A stretch of DNA of 39,423 nucleotides, from assembly GCA_012837715.1 (NCBI GenBank), contig DUQR01000011.1, positions 1 through 39,423 of the forward strand, written 5' to 3'. This stretch comes from Bacillota bacterium. GTDB taxonomy: Bacteria; Bacillota; UBA4882; UBA10575. Below the pieces are notes generated by a model. That model did not search any database. It saw nothing but the letters and a program-made list of their open reading frames with translations, and was not told the DNA's origin. This document shows positions 17,068-25,696 of this stretch, piece by piece (the stretch's first letter is position 1; each line of letters begins with the position of its first letter). The translations under genes were made by a program, and so were the position numbers.

Positions 17068-17820
17068 TTATGAAGCGGTCAAGCCTCCGTCTACCGGTAG
17101 GGAAACCCCGGTTATGAACGCCGCCTCATCCGAAGCTAAAAAGAGGGCGACAGCTGCCACATCATTGGTTGTCGCAAACCGGCCCAGAGGGACTTCCTCC
17201 AATCTTTGCCTTTTCTTTTCCGGGTCGCTGAACAATTCGGCGGCCAAAGGTGTTTCCACGGTACTCGGATGGATTGAATTAGCCCGGATATTGTAGGGGG
17301 CATATTGGGTGGCTACACCTTTGGTCATCATAGTAACCGCACCTTTCGTGGCGATATAGGCGATGGATGAATACTTATGACCAATGAGCCCGGCAATGGA
17401 CGACATATTAAGGATACAGCCCGCCTTCTGTTCCTTCATTAAAAGAACGGCATGTTTCATTCCCAGAAAAACTCCTTTGATATTCACATTGATCATTTGA
17501 TCAAGCACCTCGACGGGGTATTCTTCAAAGGGCATCCGAACACTGATTCCGGCATTGTTCACTAAGACATCCAATCTCCCGGATTGTTCTTTGATTAAAC
17601 CCATGGCTTCCCGCCAATTGGTTTCGTCCGTAACATCCAGCCGGAGATAGACCCCTTCCCCGCCGCCGGCTTTGATCTTTTCAACCAGCGCTCTACCTTC
17701 AGTTTCTTTCAAATCACAGACATAAGTGAGCGCGCCTTCCGCCGCAAACCTGGCGGCGATTTCCGCCCCGATGCCCTGCGCCGCACCGGTAATCATCACG
17801 ACTTTGTTCGAAAATCTCAT
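17068..17820 (-). CDS. SDR-family NAD(P)-dependent dehydrogenase in transketolase operon
   Basis: A classical short-chain dehydrogenase of 250 residues. It has the cofactor loop TGAAQGIGAEIA (near 11-22), VCDL after the second strand (an Asp there usually favours NAD), the NNAG motif, a catalytic Ser in NMSSIAG, and YIATK as the YxxxK motif, ending with the typical VSLPVDGGLTAS. Such enzymes oxidise sugar alcohols or ketoses, or reduce keto sugars. The open frame begins at a TTG at 17829, but the ATG at 17820 gives the usual N-terminus with AAAGGGG 10 bp upstream. It lies between the transketolase C subunit (78 bp upstream) and the beta-hydroxyacid dehydrogenase, implying a shared sugar pathway. 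Confidence 0.88.
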   Translation of the reverse strand: MRFSNKVVMITGAAQGIGAEIAARFAAEGALTYVCDLKETEGRALVEKIKAGGGEGVYLRLDVTDETNWREAMGLIKEQSGRLDVLVNNAGISVRMPFEEYPVEVLDQMINVNIKGVFLGMKHAVLLMKEQKAGCILNMSSIAGLIGHKYSSIAYIATKGAVTMMTKGVATQYAPYNIRANSIHPSTVETPLAAELFSDPEKKRQRLEEVPLGRFATTNDVAAVALFLASDEAAFITGVSLPVDGGLTAS

Positions 17821-17898
17821 CCCGCACAAACCCCTTTTCGCTTTATCATTGGTTAGCCCTTCTTCGCCCCGCTTTGAACTCCTCCGCTCCCAACAGGA

Positions 17899-18831
17899 TC
17901 AATCTGAAGTAAGAGCGGCTGCCGCAGCGATCAAGTCATCTTCGGTTAACTGATAATGTTTCAACAGTTCCTGATGGTTTTCCCCCGATTGGCCAAACAG
18001 ATCCCGGACCCCCATGCTTTTTAAATGATAACCGCATTTTTCCTGGATCAAGATTTCTGCGACCGTGCTTCCCAAACCTCCGTAAATACTATGTTCTTCG
18101 ATGGTGAGCACGCGCCGGATTCCGCCGATGGCCTTTAATAAATCCTTCCGGTCCAGCGGTTTAATGGTGCTGACATTAATCACGGTCGCTTTAATCCCCT
18201 GGGCTTCCATCCGGCGAGCCGCCCTTAATGCGGTTCCCGTTAGGGTGCCGGTGCTGATGATCGCCAGATCATCCCCTTGAAGCAGCAAATCAACTTTACC
18301 AAGGGCAAACCGGTAATCTTCCGGAAAAATTTGCTCGGTTTCCGCCCGGGAAAGCCGCAGATAGGCCGGGCCTCGGTAACCGGTTAAATAGTTGGTGATT
18401 GCCTTTGTTTGGACATGATCGGCCGGAGAGATTACAATCATATTGGGGAGCGTACGCATCAGTGAAATATCTTCCAAACTTTGATGGGTAGCCCCATCGC
18501 CAAAATCGGACAGTCCGGCGCTGGAACCGACCAACTTTACATTGAGCGCCGGATAGGCAATTACTTGCCTAATTTGGTCATAGGCCCGGCCGGTTAAAAA
18601 CACCGCAAAGGAATGAACAAAAGGTTTCATCCCGTTTAACGCCAATCCGGCGGCAATCCCCACCATATTTTGCTCCGCGATCCCAATCTCAAAAAACTGC
18701 TGGGGCAGCTCTTGCTCAATAAAAGTACTCATCGTCGAGCGGCTGAGATCAGCATCAAGAGCTACGATCGTCGGATCTTCTTTAGCTAAAGCCAAAAGCT
18801 CTCTTCCGTACCAAACACGGCAAGACTCCAT
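17899..18831 (-). CDS. Transketolase, C-terminal subunit
   Basis: Carries the pyrimidine-binding domain of thiamine diphosphate enzymes and the C-terminal domain of transketolase. FEIGIAEQNMVGIAAGLALNG (near 47-67) contains the catalytic Glu that activates the cofactor; GDGATHQSLEDISLMRTLPN (near 111-130) is the conserved DHYR-like loop region; the C-terminal domain starts near 190. It is the second half of a split transketolase whose first half is encoded 25 bp upstream. At 310 residues it is normal for the split family. Together they should move two-carbon units between ketose and aldose phosphates in the non-oxidative pentose phosphate pathway or a dedicated catabolic route. The ATG at 18831 is preceded by GAAGGAGGGATCCAA. 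Confidence 0.93.
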   Translation of the reverse strand: MESCRVWYGRELLALAKEDPTIVALDADLSRSTMSTFIEQELPQQFFEIGIAEQNMVGIAAGLALNGMKPFVHSFAVFLTGRAYDQIRQVIAYPALNVKLVGSSAGLSDFGDGATHQSLEDISLMRTLPNMIVISPADHVQTKAITNYLTGYRGPAYLRLSRAETEQIFPEDYRFALGKVDLLLQGDDLAIISTGTLTGTALRAARRMEAQGIKATVINVSTIKPLDRKDLLKAIGGIRRVLTIEEHSIYGGLGSTVAEILIQEKCGYHLKSMGVRDLFGQSGENHQELLKHYQLTEDDLIAAAAALTSD

Positions 18832-18856
18832 TTGGATCCCTCCTTCGCAATTTTGA

Positions 18857-19681
18857 TTACTCTAATTCCGCCAGCGCTTGTTGGAATTCGTTTTCATTCA
18901 CCAATCCATTGTGGTATTTGGCCACACCTTCCATAAAGGATACGCCCTTGCCTTTAACGGTATGGGCAATAATGACGGTGGGGCCCTTTACGTTTCGTTC
19001 CGCAGCTTGGAAAGCCTGGATTAATTCGGGGATCGAGTGACCGTTTACTTCAATGACCTGCCACCCAAAAGCTTCCCATTTCGGGCGAAGCTCCCCTACG
19101 TTCATCCGTTGACAAATCGGGCCTGTGGCCTGTAATTTGTTATGATCGACAATGGCGGTAATCGTATGCAGACCAAAGTTAGCCGCCGCCATCGCCGCCT
19201 CCCAAACCTGGCCTTCCTGTAATTCGCCATCACCCAAAATCACGTAAAAACGGCCTCTCTCCTTCTGCAACCGTTCGGCTAAGGCCATTCCGATCACCAT
19301 GGAGAGGCCCTGACCCAAGGACCCGGTATTGGCTTCGATCCCGGGTAAACAGGCTAAGTTCGGATGGCCCTGAAGACGACTGCCTAATTGCTTTAAGCTC
19401 AGCAGTTCTTCTCGGGGAAAATAACCCGCCAAAGCCATCGCCGCGTATTGGGCCGGCGCCGAGTGCCCCTTGCTCAAAACGAGCCGGTCTCTCCCCTTTT
19501 GGTTGGGATTTAACGGATCATATTTCATCTGATGAAAATATAAGACCGTCATAATCTCAACCACCGACAATGACCCCCCGAAATGCCCCACGTGATTGGC
19601 GCCGATCATCCTTATGATCTCCCGCCGCAGTTCCTTGGCTTTCTCTTGTAGCTTTTTTTCAACCTGCATCGGCTCATCCAT
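18857..19681 (-). CDS. Transketolase, N-terminal (thiamine diphosphate) subunit
   Basis: Carries the pyrophosphate-binding domain. GANHVGHFGGSLSVVEI (near 33-49) is the transketolase sugar-phosphate loop, LSKGHSAPAQYA follows, GSLGQGLSMVIGMALA (near 121-136) is the glycine-rich loop, and ILGDGELQEGQVWEA with IVDHNKLQ is the GDG...N cofactor and magnesium motif. The length of 274 residues is typical of split transketolases. The ATG at 19681 has AAGGGA at 5-bp spacing; a second in-frame ATG at 19669 is possible. It is the first gene of the cluster. A 26-bp inverted repeat lies 12 bp upstream and is a likely operator. Confidence 0.93.
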   Translation of the reverse strand: MDEPMQVEKKLQEKAKELRREIIRMIGANHVGHFGGSLSVVEIMTVLYFHQMKYDPLNPNQKGRDRLVLSKGHSAPAQYAAMALAGYFPREELLSLKQLGSRLQGHPNLACLPGIEANTGSLGQGLSMVIGMALAERLQKERGRFYVILGDGELQEGQVWEAAMAAANFGLHTITAIVDHNKLQATGPICQRMNVGELRPKWEAFGWQVIEVNGHSIPELIQAFQAAERNVKGPTVIIAHTVKGKGVSFMEGVAKYHNGLVNENEFQQALAELE

Positions 19682-19693
19682 CCTTTCCCTTTA

Positions 19694-19719
19694 ACTAAAC
19701 AATGGCGATATTGGTTAGT
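19694..19719. promoter_or_regulatory. Inverted repeat upstream of the transketolase operon, operator candidate
   Basis: ACTAAACAAT and ATTGGTTAGT are complementary at 9 of 10 positions and flank the 6-bp centre GGCGAT. The repeat starts 12 bp before the transketolase start codon, within the expected 5' leader. A repressor binding there would block early transcription; an mRNA hairpin near the ribosome site is the alternative. No regulator gene is adjacent. Confidence 0.5.
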
Positions 19720-19956
19720 AAAATATCCCCTTCCTTTGAAATTAGAGCGGGCAAATTCATGCTGGTTGTTAGTCGTCCTACCTCTAAAGGCAAAACAAAA
19801 TAGACCTATCATTTAATCTTCCACAAAAATCTTTGGTTTCCTTTCTTATCTGTTGGCTGTGACTACTATTTTCTCACCACTGTAGTACTGTTTGGGGTTC
19901 CAACCTGATGGGTTGGGCTTATCCGGTAAAGCGGCCATGGGTTGTGAAGCGCTGTA

Positions 19957-20814
19957 CTATATGCTTACGTGCTCTTCAATCCAGTTCGTAATCCTTTCAA
20001 CCACTTCGGTTGGATATTCGAACTGCAATTTTTGAGCGATCTCCATTGCCAATCTACAAAAGAGATTCAGCGTTGCCCTTAAGGCTCGAAAGCTATCTGC
20101 CTTTTCGTAAAGACTAAAAGTATTCGGTAATTCTACTAGTGTTTCCGGATCAACCCATTCCTCGAGGAAGCGTCCGGCATGCCAAACATCATAGTCAATA
20201 CCGTGTTTTGTTTTGGCATGCCATTCGAGCATTTGTAGTAATAAATTTTTTAGATCCTGTTCCCTTGCTTTGACCAACCATAACTCGCCCCGCATTATTT
20301 GTTTTGCCACGTATAACGCACCGAACAAAAACATATTGATAACTTGAGTAAAGTCGCTCTCCCTGATCTCTGCTGGCCTTTTTGTTTTATGGGTTGATGG
20401 AACCAGGTGATGGCCGACCCGATCTTTGTCGATTAAAATTTTTACTCCCCGATAAAAGCTATCCGGCGTAATTTTGTCTTTAACCATCTGAAGTAAGTTA
20501 TTACTAGGGAGAATAACAATGTCAACCTGGAAACCGCCCTCGAACAAAGTGAGCCGTTCAGGTTCGCCGCTTGAAGTTTGATAAGTCAAGGTAAGCCAAA
20601 TATTACCGAATTTTTTGAGCCAGTCAATGTTTGATAAATAGGTTTCGTGATTACGGGCATACATCATAATGTCCAAATCAGCCCATTGGTCCGCCGGATG
20701 ATCGATCCGCGCCCTTGAACCAACCACAAAAGCGGCTCTTACATCCTCTGTTTTTTCTGCCCACTTTTTAAACGCTTCTTCAAAATTTTTATAAAACTGA
20801 TCTACTTTTTTCAC
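19957..20814 (-). CDS. Aminoglycoside 6-adenylyltransferase family (AadK/ANT(6)-like) nucleotidyltransferase
   Basis: The 285-residue protein has the ANT(6) layout: a nucleotidyltransferase domain with VVGSRAR (about 30-36) and DQWADLDIMM (about 42-51), where the Asp pair binds magnesium, a third Asp in QVDIVIL (about 95-101), and a helical C-terminal domain. ANT(6) enzymes transfer AMP to streptomycin. Many chromosomal Firmicute copies have low or no proven resistance activity, so resistance is only possible, not shown. The GTG start at 20814 has AAGGTGG 12 bp upstream. It stands alone on the minus strand, divergent from cstA, with no mobile-element signs. Confidence 0.85.
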   Translation of the reverse strand: MKKVDQFYKNFEEAFKKWAEKTEDVRAAFVVGSRARIDHPADQWADLDIMMYARNHETYLSNIDWLKKFGNIWLTLTYQTSSGEPERLTLFEGGFQVDIVILPSNNLLQMVKDKITPDSFYRGVKILIDKDRVGHHLVPSTHKTKRPAEIRESDFTQVINMFLFGALYVAKQIMRGELWLVKAREQDLKNLLLQMLEWHAKTKHGIDYDVWHAGRFLEEWVDPETLVELPNTFSLYEKADSFRALRATLNLFCRLAMEIAQKLQFEYPTEVVERITNWIEEHVSI

Positions 20815-21050
20815 GAATCATCATCCACCTTTAGAGCCCAATATTTTAATATTCCGCTGTTTTTCTTGCCCGGCAATTCTTCTTTTTTGCAATGGTTTTT
20901 TATAAATCGCCATTCATTTGTTTTTAATTCTATAAAAAACCCGGTCTTCCTTTATTATCCATCAGGTTCAAGGCAAAAACATTCCCATCCATATTAGTCC
21001 TAATGTTCTTAATTGGGAGGAATTATCCAATATATATCGAATGCATATAT

Positions 21051-21083
21051 TTGGAAAAGTGAAGGAAGCATTCACTTTTCCAA
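21051..21083 (+). promoter_or_regulatory. Perfect 13-bp stem-loop in the cstA leader
   Basis: TTGGAAAAGTGAA and TTCACTTTTCCAA are exact complements around a 7-base loop (GGAAGCA). The stem ends about 11 bases before the GGAGG ribosome binding site of cstA. No T-run follows on either strand, so it is not a simple terminator. It may stabilise the mRNA, bind a protein or tune translation. Confidence 0.6.
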
Positions 21084-21107
21084 AAAATAATACGGAGGTT
21101 GATTCTT

Positions 21108-22745
21108 TTGAATTCTCTATTGGTAATGGTTGTCACCTTCGTCTTGTATATCTTGGCGTACAACCTCTACGGAAAAAGGCTGGGCTCCAAGTTATTCGGA
21201 CTGGCAACCAAAAACATTACACCGGCGGAAAAACTCAATGACGGTGTGGATTATGTTCCGACCAACAGATTCATCCTCACCGGCCACCACTTTACCTCAA
21301 TCGCCGGAACAGGCCCCATCGTCGGTCCGGTGCTTGGCGTCATTTGGGGGTGGGTACCTGCTCTTCTCTGGGTGATCGTCGGATCGATTTTTGCCGGCGC
21401 CGTCCACGACTTTGGAGCTTTAGTCCTCTCCATGCGGCATGAGGGCCGTTCCATCGGTGATATCACCGGTACATTGGTCAATCCGCGCACCAGGTCGCTC
21501 TTCGTCCTGATCATCTTTTTCTGTCTTTTGATTGTGATCGCGATCTTCGCCATCCTCATGGCAAACCTTTTTGTCCAGTATCCCCAATGTGTCTTCCCGA
21601 TCTGGACAGAGATTTTAATCGCTATGGGGTTGTCTTGGTATCTTTATCAAAAAAAAGGCAGTCTCCTTTTGGGCTCCATAGTGGCGATCATCCTAATGTA
21701 CTTCACCATCTGGCTTGGTCTCTATCTTCCGGTTAACCTTAGCCATCAAACCTGGCTCGTCATTATCATGGTTTACGTTTTCTTTGCTTCCACCATGCCG
21801 GTACAGCGTCTCTTACAACCGCGCGATTACATTAACGCTCTGGAACTGGGTGTGGCAATGGTGCTCTTGATTGTGGGCATCATCGTCCGGCCCCTTCCCA
21901 TCGTCGCCCCGGCGGTGATTCCATCTCCGGCCGGCGCGCCTCCGATGTTCCCGTTCTTGTTTATCACGATTGCCTGTGGCGCAATATCCGGCTTCCACAG
22001 CTTGGTATCGAGCGGTACCAGCTCCAAACAGCTTGACAAGGAACCGTCGGCGCTGGCGGTTGGGTACGGCTCTATGCTCCTTGAGGCCGCCTTGGCCACT
22101 CTGGTAATCTTGGCGGTCACCACAGGGGTTTCCAAGGCTGAGTGGTTGACTACATATGCCCACTACGCGCAGGTTCCAACCCTTCCCACTTTTGCGGAGG
22201 GAGGCGCCAGGATCGTTGGCGCGCTCGGTATCCCCAAAGCGCTGGCCTTAAACATTCTGGCAGTCTTTATGGTCAGCTTCGCCAGTACTACAATTGACAC
22301 TGGCACCCGACTGCAGCGCTACGTTATCGCTGAGTTTGGTGAAAGTGTTAAGTTGAATTGGCTTTCCAACAAATACATTGCCGCCGGGATCGCGGTCATC
22401 AGCGCTTACTTGATGGCTTTCCGTGGAAGCGCCAATTTAATCTGGCCGCTCTTTGGCGCCACCAACCAGATGCTGGCCGGCCTGGCGTTGCTCGCCGTGA
22501 CCGTATATCTGGTGAAGAAAAATAAACCCATTGTCTACACCATGATTCCGATGATCTTCATGATCGTCATGACAACCTGGGGTATGGTGGCCAACTTCCG
22601 TAGTTACCTGGCCTCAGGAAACATGCTCTTGACCGTGATCAATGGGATCATCATTCTCCTTGAACTATGGATGATAGCGGAAGCTGTAAATGTGCTCAGT
22701 AAAGAAAAGCGATCAAACATTGATCTACCGGCAGGATCGGCATAA
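21108..22745 (+). CDS. cstA: Carbon starvation protein A family transporter
   Basis: A large polytopic membrane protein (545 residues, about 15 hydrophobic segments) of the CstA family, which imports peptides and/or pyruvate under carbon limitation in characterised bacteria. Hallmarks are TNRFILTGHHFTSIAGTGPI (near 45-65), the following GPVLGVIWGWVPALLWVIVG, HDFGALVLSMRHEGRSIG, GAISGFHSLVSSGTSSKQL and FASTTIDTGTRLQRY. The open frame begins at a TTG (21099) that overlaps the ribosome binding site; the TTG at 21108 has GGAGG at 9-bp spacing and is chosen. It is monocistronic with its own terminator and a marked stem-loop in its leader. Confidence 0.92.
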   Translation: MNSLLVMVVTFVLYILAYNLYGKRLGSKLFGLATKNITPAEKLNDGVDYVPTNRFILTGHHFTSIAGTGPIVGPVLGVIWGWVPALLWVIVGSIFAGAVHDFGALVLSMRHEGRSIGDITGTLVNPRTRSLFVLIIFFCLLIVIAIFAILMANLFVQYPQCVFPIWTEILIAMGLSWYLYQKKGSLLLGSIVAIILMYFTIWLGLYLPVNLSHQTWLVIIMVYVFFASTMPVQRLLQPRDYINALELGVAMVLLIVGIIVRPLPIVAPAVIPSPAGAPPMFPFLFITIACGAISGFHSLVSSGTSSKQLDKEPSALAVGYGSMLLEAALATLVILAVTTGVSKAEWLTTYAHYAQVPTLPTFAEGGARIVGALGIPKALALNILAVFMVSFASTTIDTGTRLQRYVIAEFGESVKLNWLSNKYIAAGIAVISAYLMAFRGSANLIWPLFGATNQMLAGLALLAVTVYLVKKNKPIVYTMIPMIFMIVMTTWGMVANFRSYLASGNMLLTVINGIIILLELWMIAEAVNVLSKEKRSNIDLPAGSA

Positions 22746-22913
22746 AGACCTGAATTCGTTACCCGCTCGAGCTGTTGGCGTTATCCACATACTTAGTTGA
22801 AATAATCTTTTCTTTTACTCTTGACCTCCATTAGGCGGATGATTCCTACAGTAAACAAGGCCTCTGGGCCGAGGCGGGAATTGAGCATAATCCTAACTGA
22901 TCTCCAATGTTAA

Positions 22914-22952
22914 AGGCACGGAACAGATCGTTCCGTGCCTAATTTATTTTTT
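22914..22952 (+). terminator. Intrinsic terminator after cstA
   Basis: An exact 11-bp stem, AGGCACGGAAC with GTTCCGTGCCT (22914-22924 and 22930-22940, 5-base loop), is followed by AATTTATTTTTT on the plus strand. It lies about 170 bp past the cstA stop. Confidence 0.8.
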
Positions 22953-23115
22953 GAATTCGTCCTTATTTTGCAAAGCCTATTTTCGGTTTGTTTGACTCAT
23001 TACCATGTATCGGGATGTTGAGCTTTGTTTTTTGCCTGTTTCGTCCGAAAACCGTGGATTTTCTCTGCCTATCCCGGAGAATTATCCTTCCGGAGCCAAA
23101 AAATCGTTGGCCGGC
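22953..23115. other. Non-coding gap between cstA terminator and GNAT gene
   Basis: With the 168 bp between the cstA stop and its terminator, this makes a gene-free stretch of about 370 bp. I see no credible short gene. A loose inverted pair CCGGA/TCCGG near 23072-23097 is too weak to call a terminator for the GNAT gene. Confidence 0.5.
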
Positions 23116-23625
23116 TTATGAATTATTACCACCTAGTAACCACTTTCCCATCAGCACTACATGATCATACTTCCCATCCAGCTTGCGGGAATTAATCCGT
23201 CTACCCTCGTGTTGGAAACCGAATTTTTCATAAAACTTAATTGCCTGTACATTACTTCCAAAGACCTCAAGCTCTATTTTTTCAATCTTATTTTTTTCTC
23301 TCGCATGTTCAATTGTTTTTTGTAACAACATACTGCCGATCCCCTGATGGCGATATTCAGATAAAAGCCCGATCCCCAGTTTACCCACATGGGTAAAACC
23401 TTCGATGTCTTTGGGGATAAGATCACACCAACCGATCACTTTCTCGCCATCCAAGGCAAAATACTGCGCAAAATCGTTCGCCTCACCCATCTGAATAAAA
23501 TCCTTGGTACTTTCAAGCGAGAATCCGGTTACTGATGCTAAATATTTACGTTCTCTTGCAACAATATCTACAGCCCGGGCAAAACTTTCCGCATACTTTT
23601 GCGAAGCTTTCACAATCGATACCAC
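23116..23625 (-). CDS. GNAT-family N-acetyltransferase
   Basis: A GCN5-related acetyltransferase with the acetyl-CoA binding core VGKLGIGLLSEYRHQGIGSMLLQKTIEHARE (motif A, with RHQGIG) and the C-terminal motif B VFGSNVQAIKFYEKFGFQHEGRR typical of RimI/SpeG-like members. The substrate is unknown. The open frame reaches 23724 with a TTG lacking a ribosome site. A GTG at 23625 has GGAGTGA at 7-bp spacing and matches the family's usual N-terminus (169 residues); a TTG at 23655 with AAGGATGAT is also possible, so the start is uncertain. A clear promoter lies at 23848-23876. Confidence 0.85.
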   Translation of the reverse strand: MVSIVKASQKYAESFARAVDIVARERKYLASVTGFSLESTKDFIQMGEANDFAQYFALDGEKVIGWCDLIPKDIEGFTHVGKLGIGLLSEYRHQGIGSMLLQKTIEHAREKNKIEKIELEVFGSNVQAIKFYEKFGFQHEGRRINSRKLDGKYDHVVLMGKWLLGGNNS

Positions 23626-23847
23626 AGCCTCATCACTCCGTTTTGATCTAATCAAATTCTGATCATCCTTTTTGATGAAAGGCAATCCTGGAGAGCCAAG
23701 AGCTATATAAAAAAAGCACCGCAATAAACTCTCTTATCAAGCTTCTCCTTTTTTATAGACGTACACATAAAGGTTAATGTTAGTTCAGGATTGCAGGAAT
23801 TCCCTTCGAAACCTCGAAAAGATCGAGCTGTTACTATGATTTGGACA

Positions 23848-23876
23848 ATTATAGCATATTTTCGGTATTATAACAA
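23848..23876 (-). promoter_or_regulatory. Sigma-A promoter for the GNAT gene
   Basis: On the minus strand TTGTTA, 17 bp, TATAAT. The -35 box overlaps the T-run of the preceding terminator, so the two signals are packed together. The predicted leader is 115-215 bases depending on the start codon used. Confidence 0.7.
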
Positions 23877-23912
23877 AAAAATATGAGCTCCCAAAAATAA
23901 AGAAGCTCATAT
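23872..23912 (-). terminator. Intrinsic terminator after the acyl-CoA synthetase gene
   Basis: ATATGAGCT and AGCTCATAT (23881-23889 and 23904-23912) form a 9-bp stem, followed by seven T on the minus strand. Confidence 0.75.
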
Positions 23913-23969
23913 CCTAACCAAAACTACATCAACAAGTCATGGCAATTGTCACCAATCAGATGTTATGAA

Positions 23970-25631
23970 TTATTGACCCGGTCCCGCCTGGTTTTTCTCT
24001 CTAATCTCCACCCGCCGGATCTTACCGCTAATCGTCTTGGGAAGCTCCGCTACAAACTCCACCACCCGCGGATATTTATAGGGAGCGGTAGTCTTCTTGA
24101 CATGGTCCTGCAGTTCCTTGGCTAGCTCCGGACTGGGGGTATACCCCGCGGTTAAAACCACTGTCGCCTTCACTACTTGTCCGCGGTCCGGATCCGGCAC
24201 TCCGGTCACCGCGCATTCGAGTACCGCCGGATGTTCAAGTAAAGCACTCTCCACCTCAAAGGGGCCAATCCGGTAACCGGAACTCTTAATCACATCATCA
24301 ACGCGCCCAACAAACCAGTAGTAACCATCTTCGTCCCGCCAAGCCGTATCCCCGGTATGGTAGAGGCCATCCCGGTAGACCTCGGCGGTCTTTTCCGGAT
24401 CGCGGTAATAACCTTTAAAGAGCCCCACCGGTTTTTGCCGTTCGGTCCGGATCACGATCTCACCAACTTCACCAACCTCACAACGCACACCATGCTCATC
24501 AATGATCTCAATCTCATAGCCGGGTGACGGTTTTCCCATCGAACCCGGTTTTGGTTCCATCCAAGGGAAGGTCCCGATCGCGACGGTTAATTCAGTCTGA
24601 CCATAACCCTCCCGCAGTTTAATTCCGGTCATCTTCAGAAACTGGTAATAAACCTCGGGATTAAGGGGTTCTCCGGCTACCACACAATATTGTAAGTTTT
24701 CCAAGTTATACTTGGTTAAGTCTTCTTTGATCAAATACCGGTAAATGGTTGGCGGCGCACAGAAAGTCGTCACTTTATACTGGGCAATCATCTTTAAAAG
24801 CTCCGGGGCATTAAAACGGTCAAAGTCATAAACAAAAACCGCACTCCCGGCCAGCCACTGCCCATAGATCTTCCCCCAAACCGCTTTGGCCCAGCCCGTC
24901 TCGGCTACTGTCAGGTGCAGCCCACCTTCCTGTACACATTGCCAGTATTTGGCGGTTACGATGTGCCCCAAGGGATAGACAAAATCATGGGCCACCATCT
25001 TGGGGTGCCCGGTCGTCCCCGAAGTAAAATATAAGAGGGAAATATCATCATTCTCCACCGGCGCGCAACAGGCCCGGTCAAAAGAGGGGTTCGCCTTTTC
25101 CAGCTCTTGCCCCCAAGACAACCAACCGTCCCGTTCCCCGTTGACCAGCACTTTCAATTGCAGCGTTGGTGAATCCTGCTCGGCCGCTTCCACATGCCGG
25201 ATGACCTCCTCATCGGCGACGGTAATCACCATCTTCACCGACGCGGCATTATTACGATAAACAAGATCAGACGCCGTTAAAAGATGGGTCGCCGGTACAG
25301 CTACTGCGCCTATTTTATGGAGGCCCAAAAGGGCAAACCAGAATTCATAGCGGCGCTTCAGGATCAACATCACCGCATCGCCCTTTTTGATCCCGACGCC
25401 CGTTAAAAAGCTGGCCACCCGGTCACTATACTCCTTCATCTCGGAAAAAGTGATAATCCGGTGATCCCCCGTTTCATCACACCAGACCAGCGCCACCCGG
25501 TCCGGAGTGGCCCTCGCTATTTGGTCGACTACATCATAAGCATAGTTAAATTGGGGAGGTATATTAATCTTAAAATTACGGATAAACTCTTCATAGGAAT
25601 GGAAATCGCCCTCGATCAACTTTTTTAACAT
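23970..25631 (-). CDS. Acyl-CoA synthetase (AMP-forming), medium-chain/ACSM-like
   Basis: An ANL-superfamily adenylate-forming ligase of 553 residues. [11 protein letters not shown] at 201-211 is the phosphate loop, EGYGQTE near residue 346 the A5 motif, [23 protein letters not shown] near 430-452 the A7/A8 hinge region, and [10 protein letters not shown] near the end carries the catalytic Lys537. Similarity to medium-chain acyl-CoA synthetases suggests activation of a carboxylate as its acyl-AMP and then CoA thioester; the acid is not predictable. The XRE-cupin regulator lies 65 bp upstream in the same direction, a frequent pairing, so transcription is probably tied to ligand sensing by that protein. 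A terminator follows. Confidence 0.92.
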   Translation of the reverse strand: MLKKLIEGDFHSYEEFIRNFKINIPPQFNYAYDVVDQIARATPDRVALVWCDETGDHRIITFSEMKEYSDRVASFLTGVGIKKGDAVMLILKRRYEFWFALLGLHKIGAVAVPATHLLTASDLVYRNNAASVKMVITVADEEVIRHVEAAEQDSPTLQLKVLVNGERDGWLSWGQELEKANPSFDRACCAPVENDDISLLYFTSGTTGHPKMVAHDFVYPLGHIVTAKYWQCVQEGGLHLTVAETGWAKAVWGKIYGQWLAGSAVFVYDFDRFNAPELLKMIAQYKVTTFCAPPTIYRYLIKEDLTKYNLENLQYCVVAGEPLNPEVYYQFLKMTGIKLREGYGQTELTVAIGTFPWMEPKPGSMGKPSPGYEIEIIDEHGVRCEVGEVGEIVIRTERQKPVGLFKGYYRDPEKTAEVYRDGLYHTGDTAWRDEDGYYWFVGRVDDVIKSSGYRIGPFEVESALLEHPAVLECAVTGVPDPDRGQVVKATVVLTAGYTPSPELAKELQDHVKKTTAPYKYPRVVEFVAELPKTISGKIRRVEIREKNQAGPGQ

Positions 25632-25696
25632 TAAGCACCAAACCTCTCTTCCCTAGACGGCGATCAACGCCATTTTCCCGCCCGCGGGCTTTGTTA

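Noticed and set aside
19895-19915. Inverted repeat CCAACC/GGTTGG near the ANT(6)-like gene
   Set aside because: Six-bp arms and no T-run on either strand; cannot be separated from chance.
19957-20814. Acquired antibiotic-resistance island
   Set aside because: The ANT(6)-like gene has no transposase, integrase, flanking repeats or other resistance gene; it looks like an ordinary chromosomal homologue.
21827-22163. Long minus-strand frames inside cstA
   Set aside because: Basic, low-complexity products with no ribosome site, opposite a clear transporter gene.
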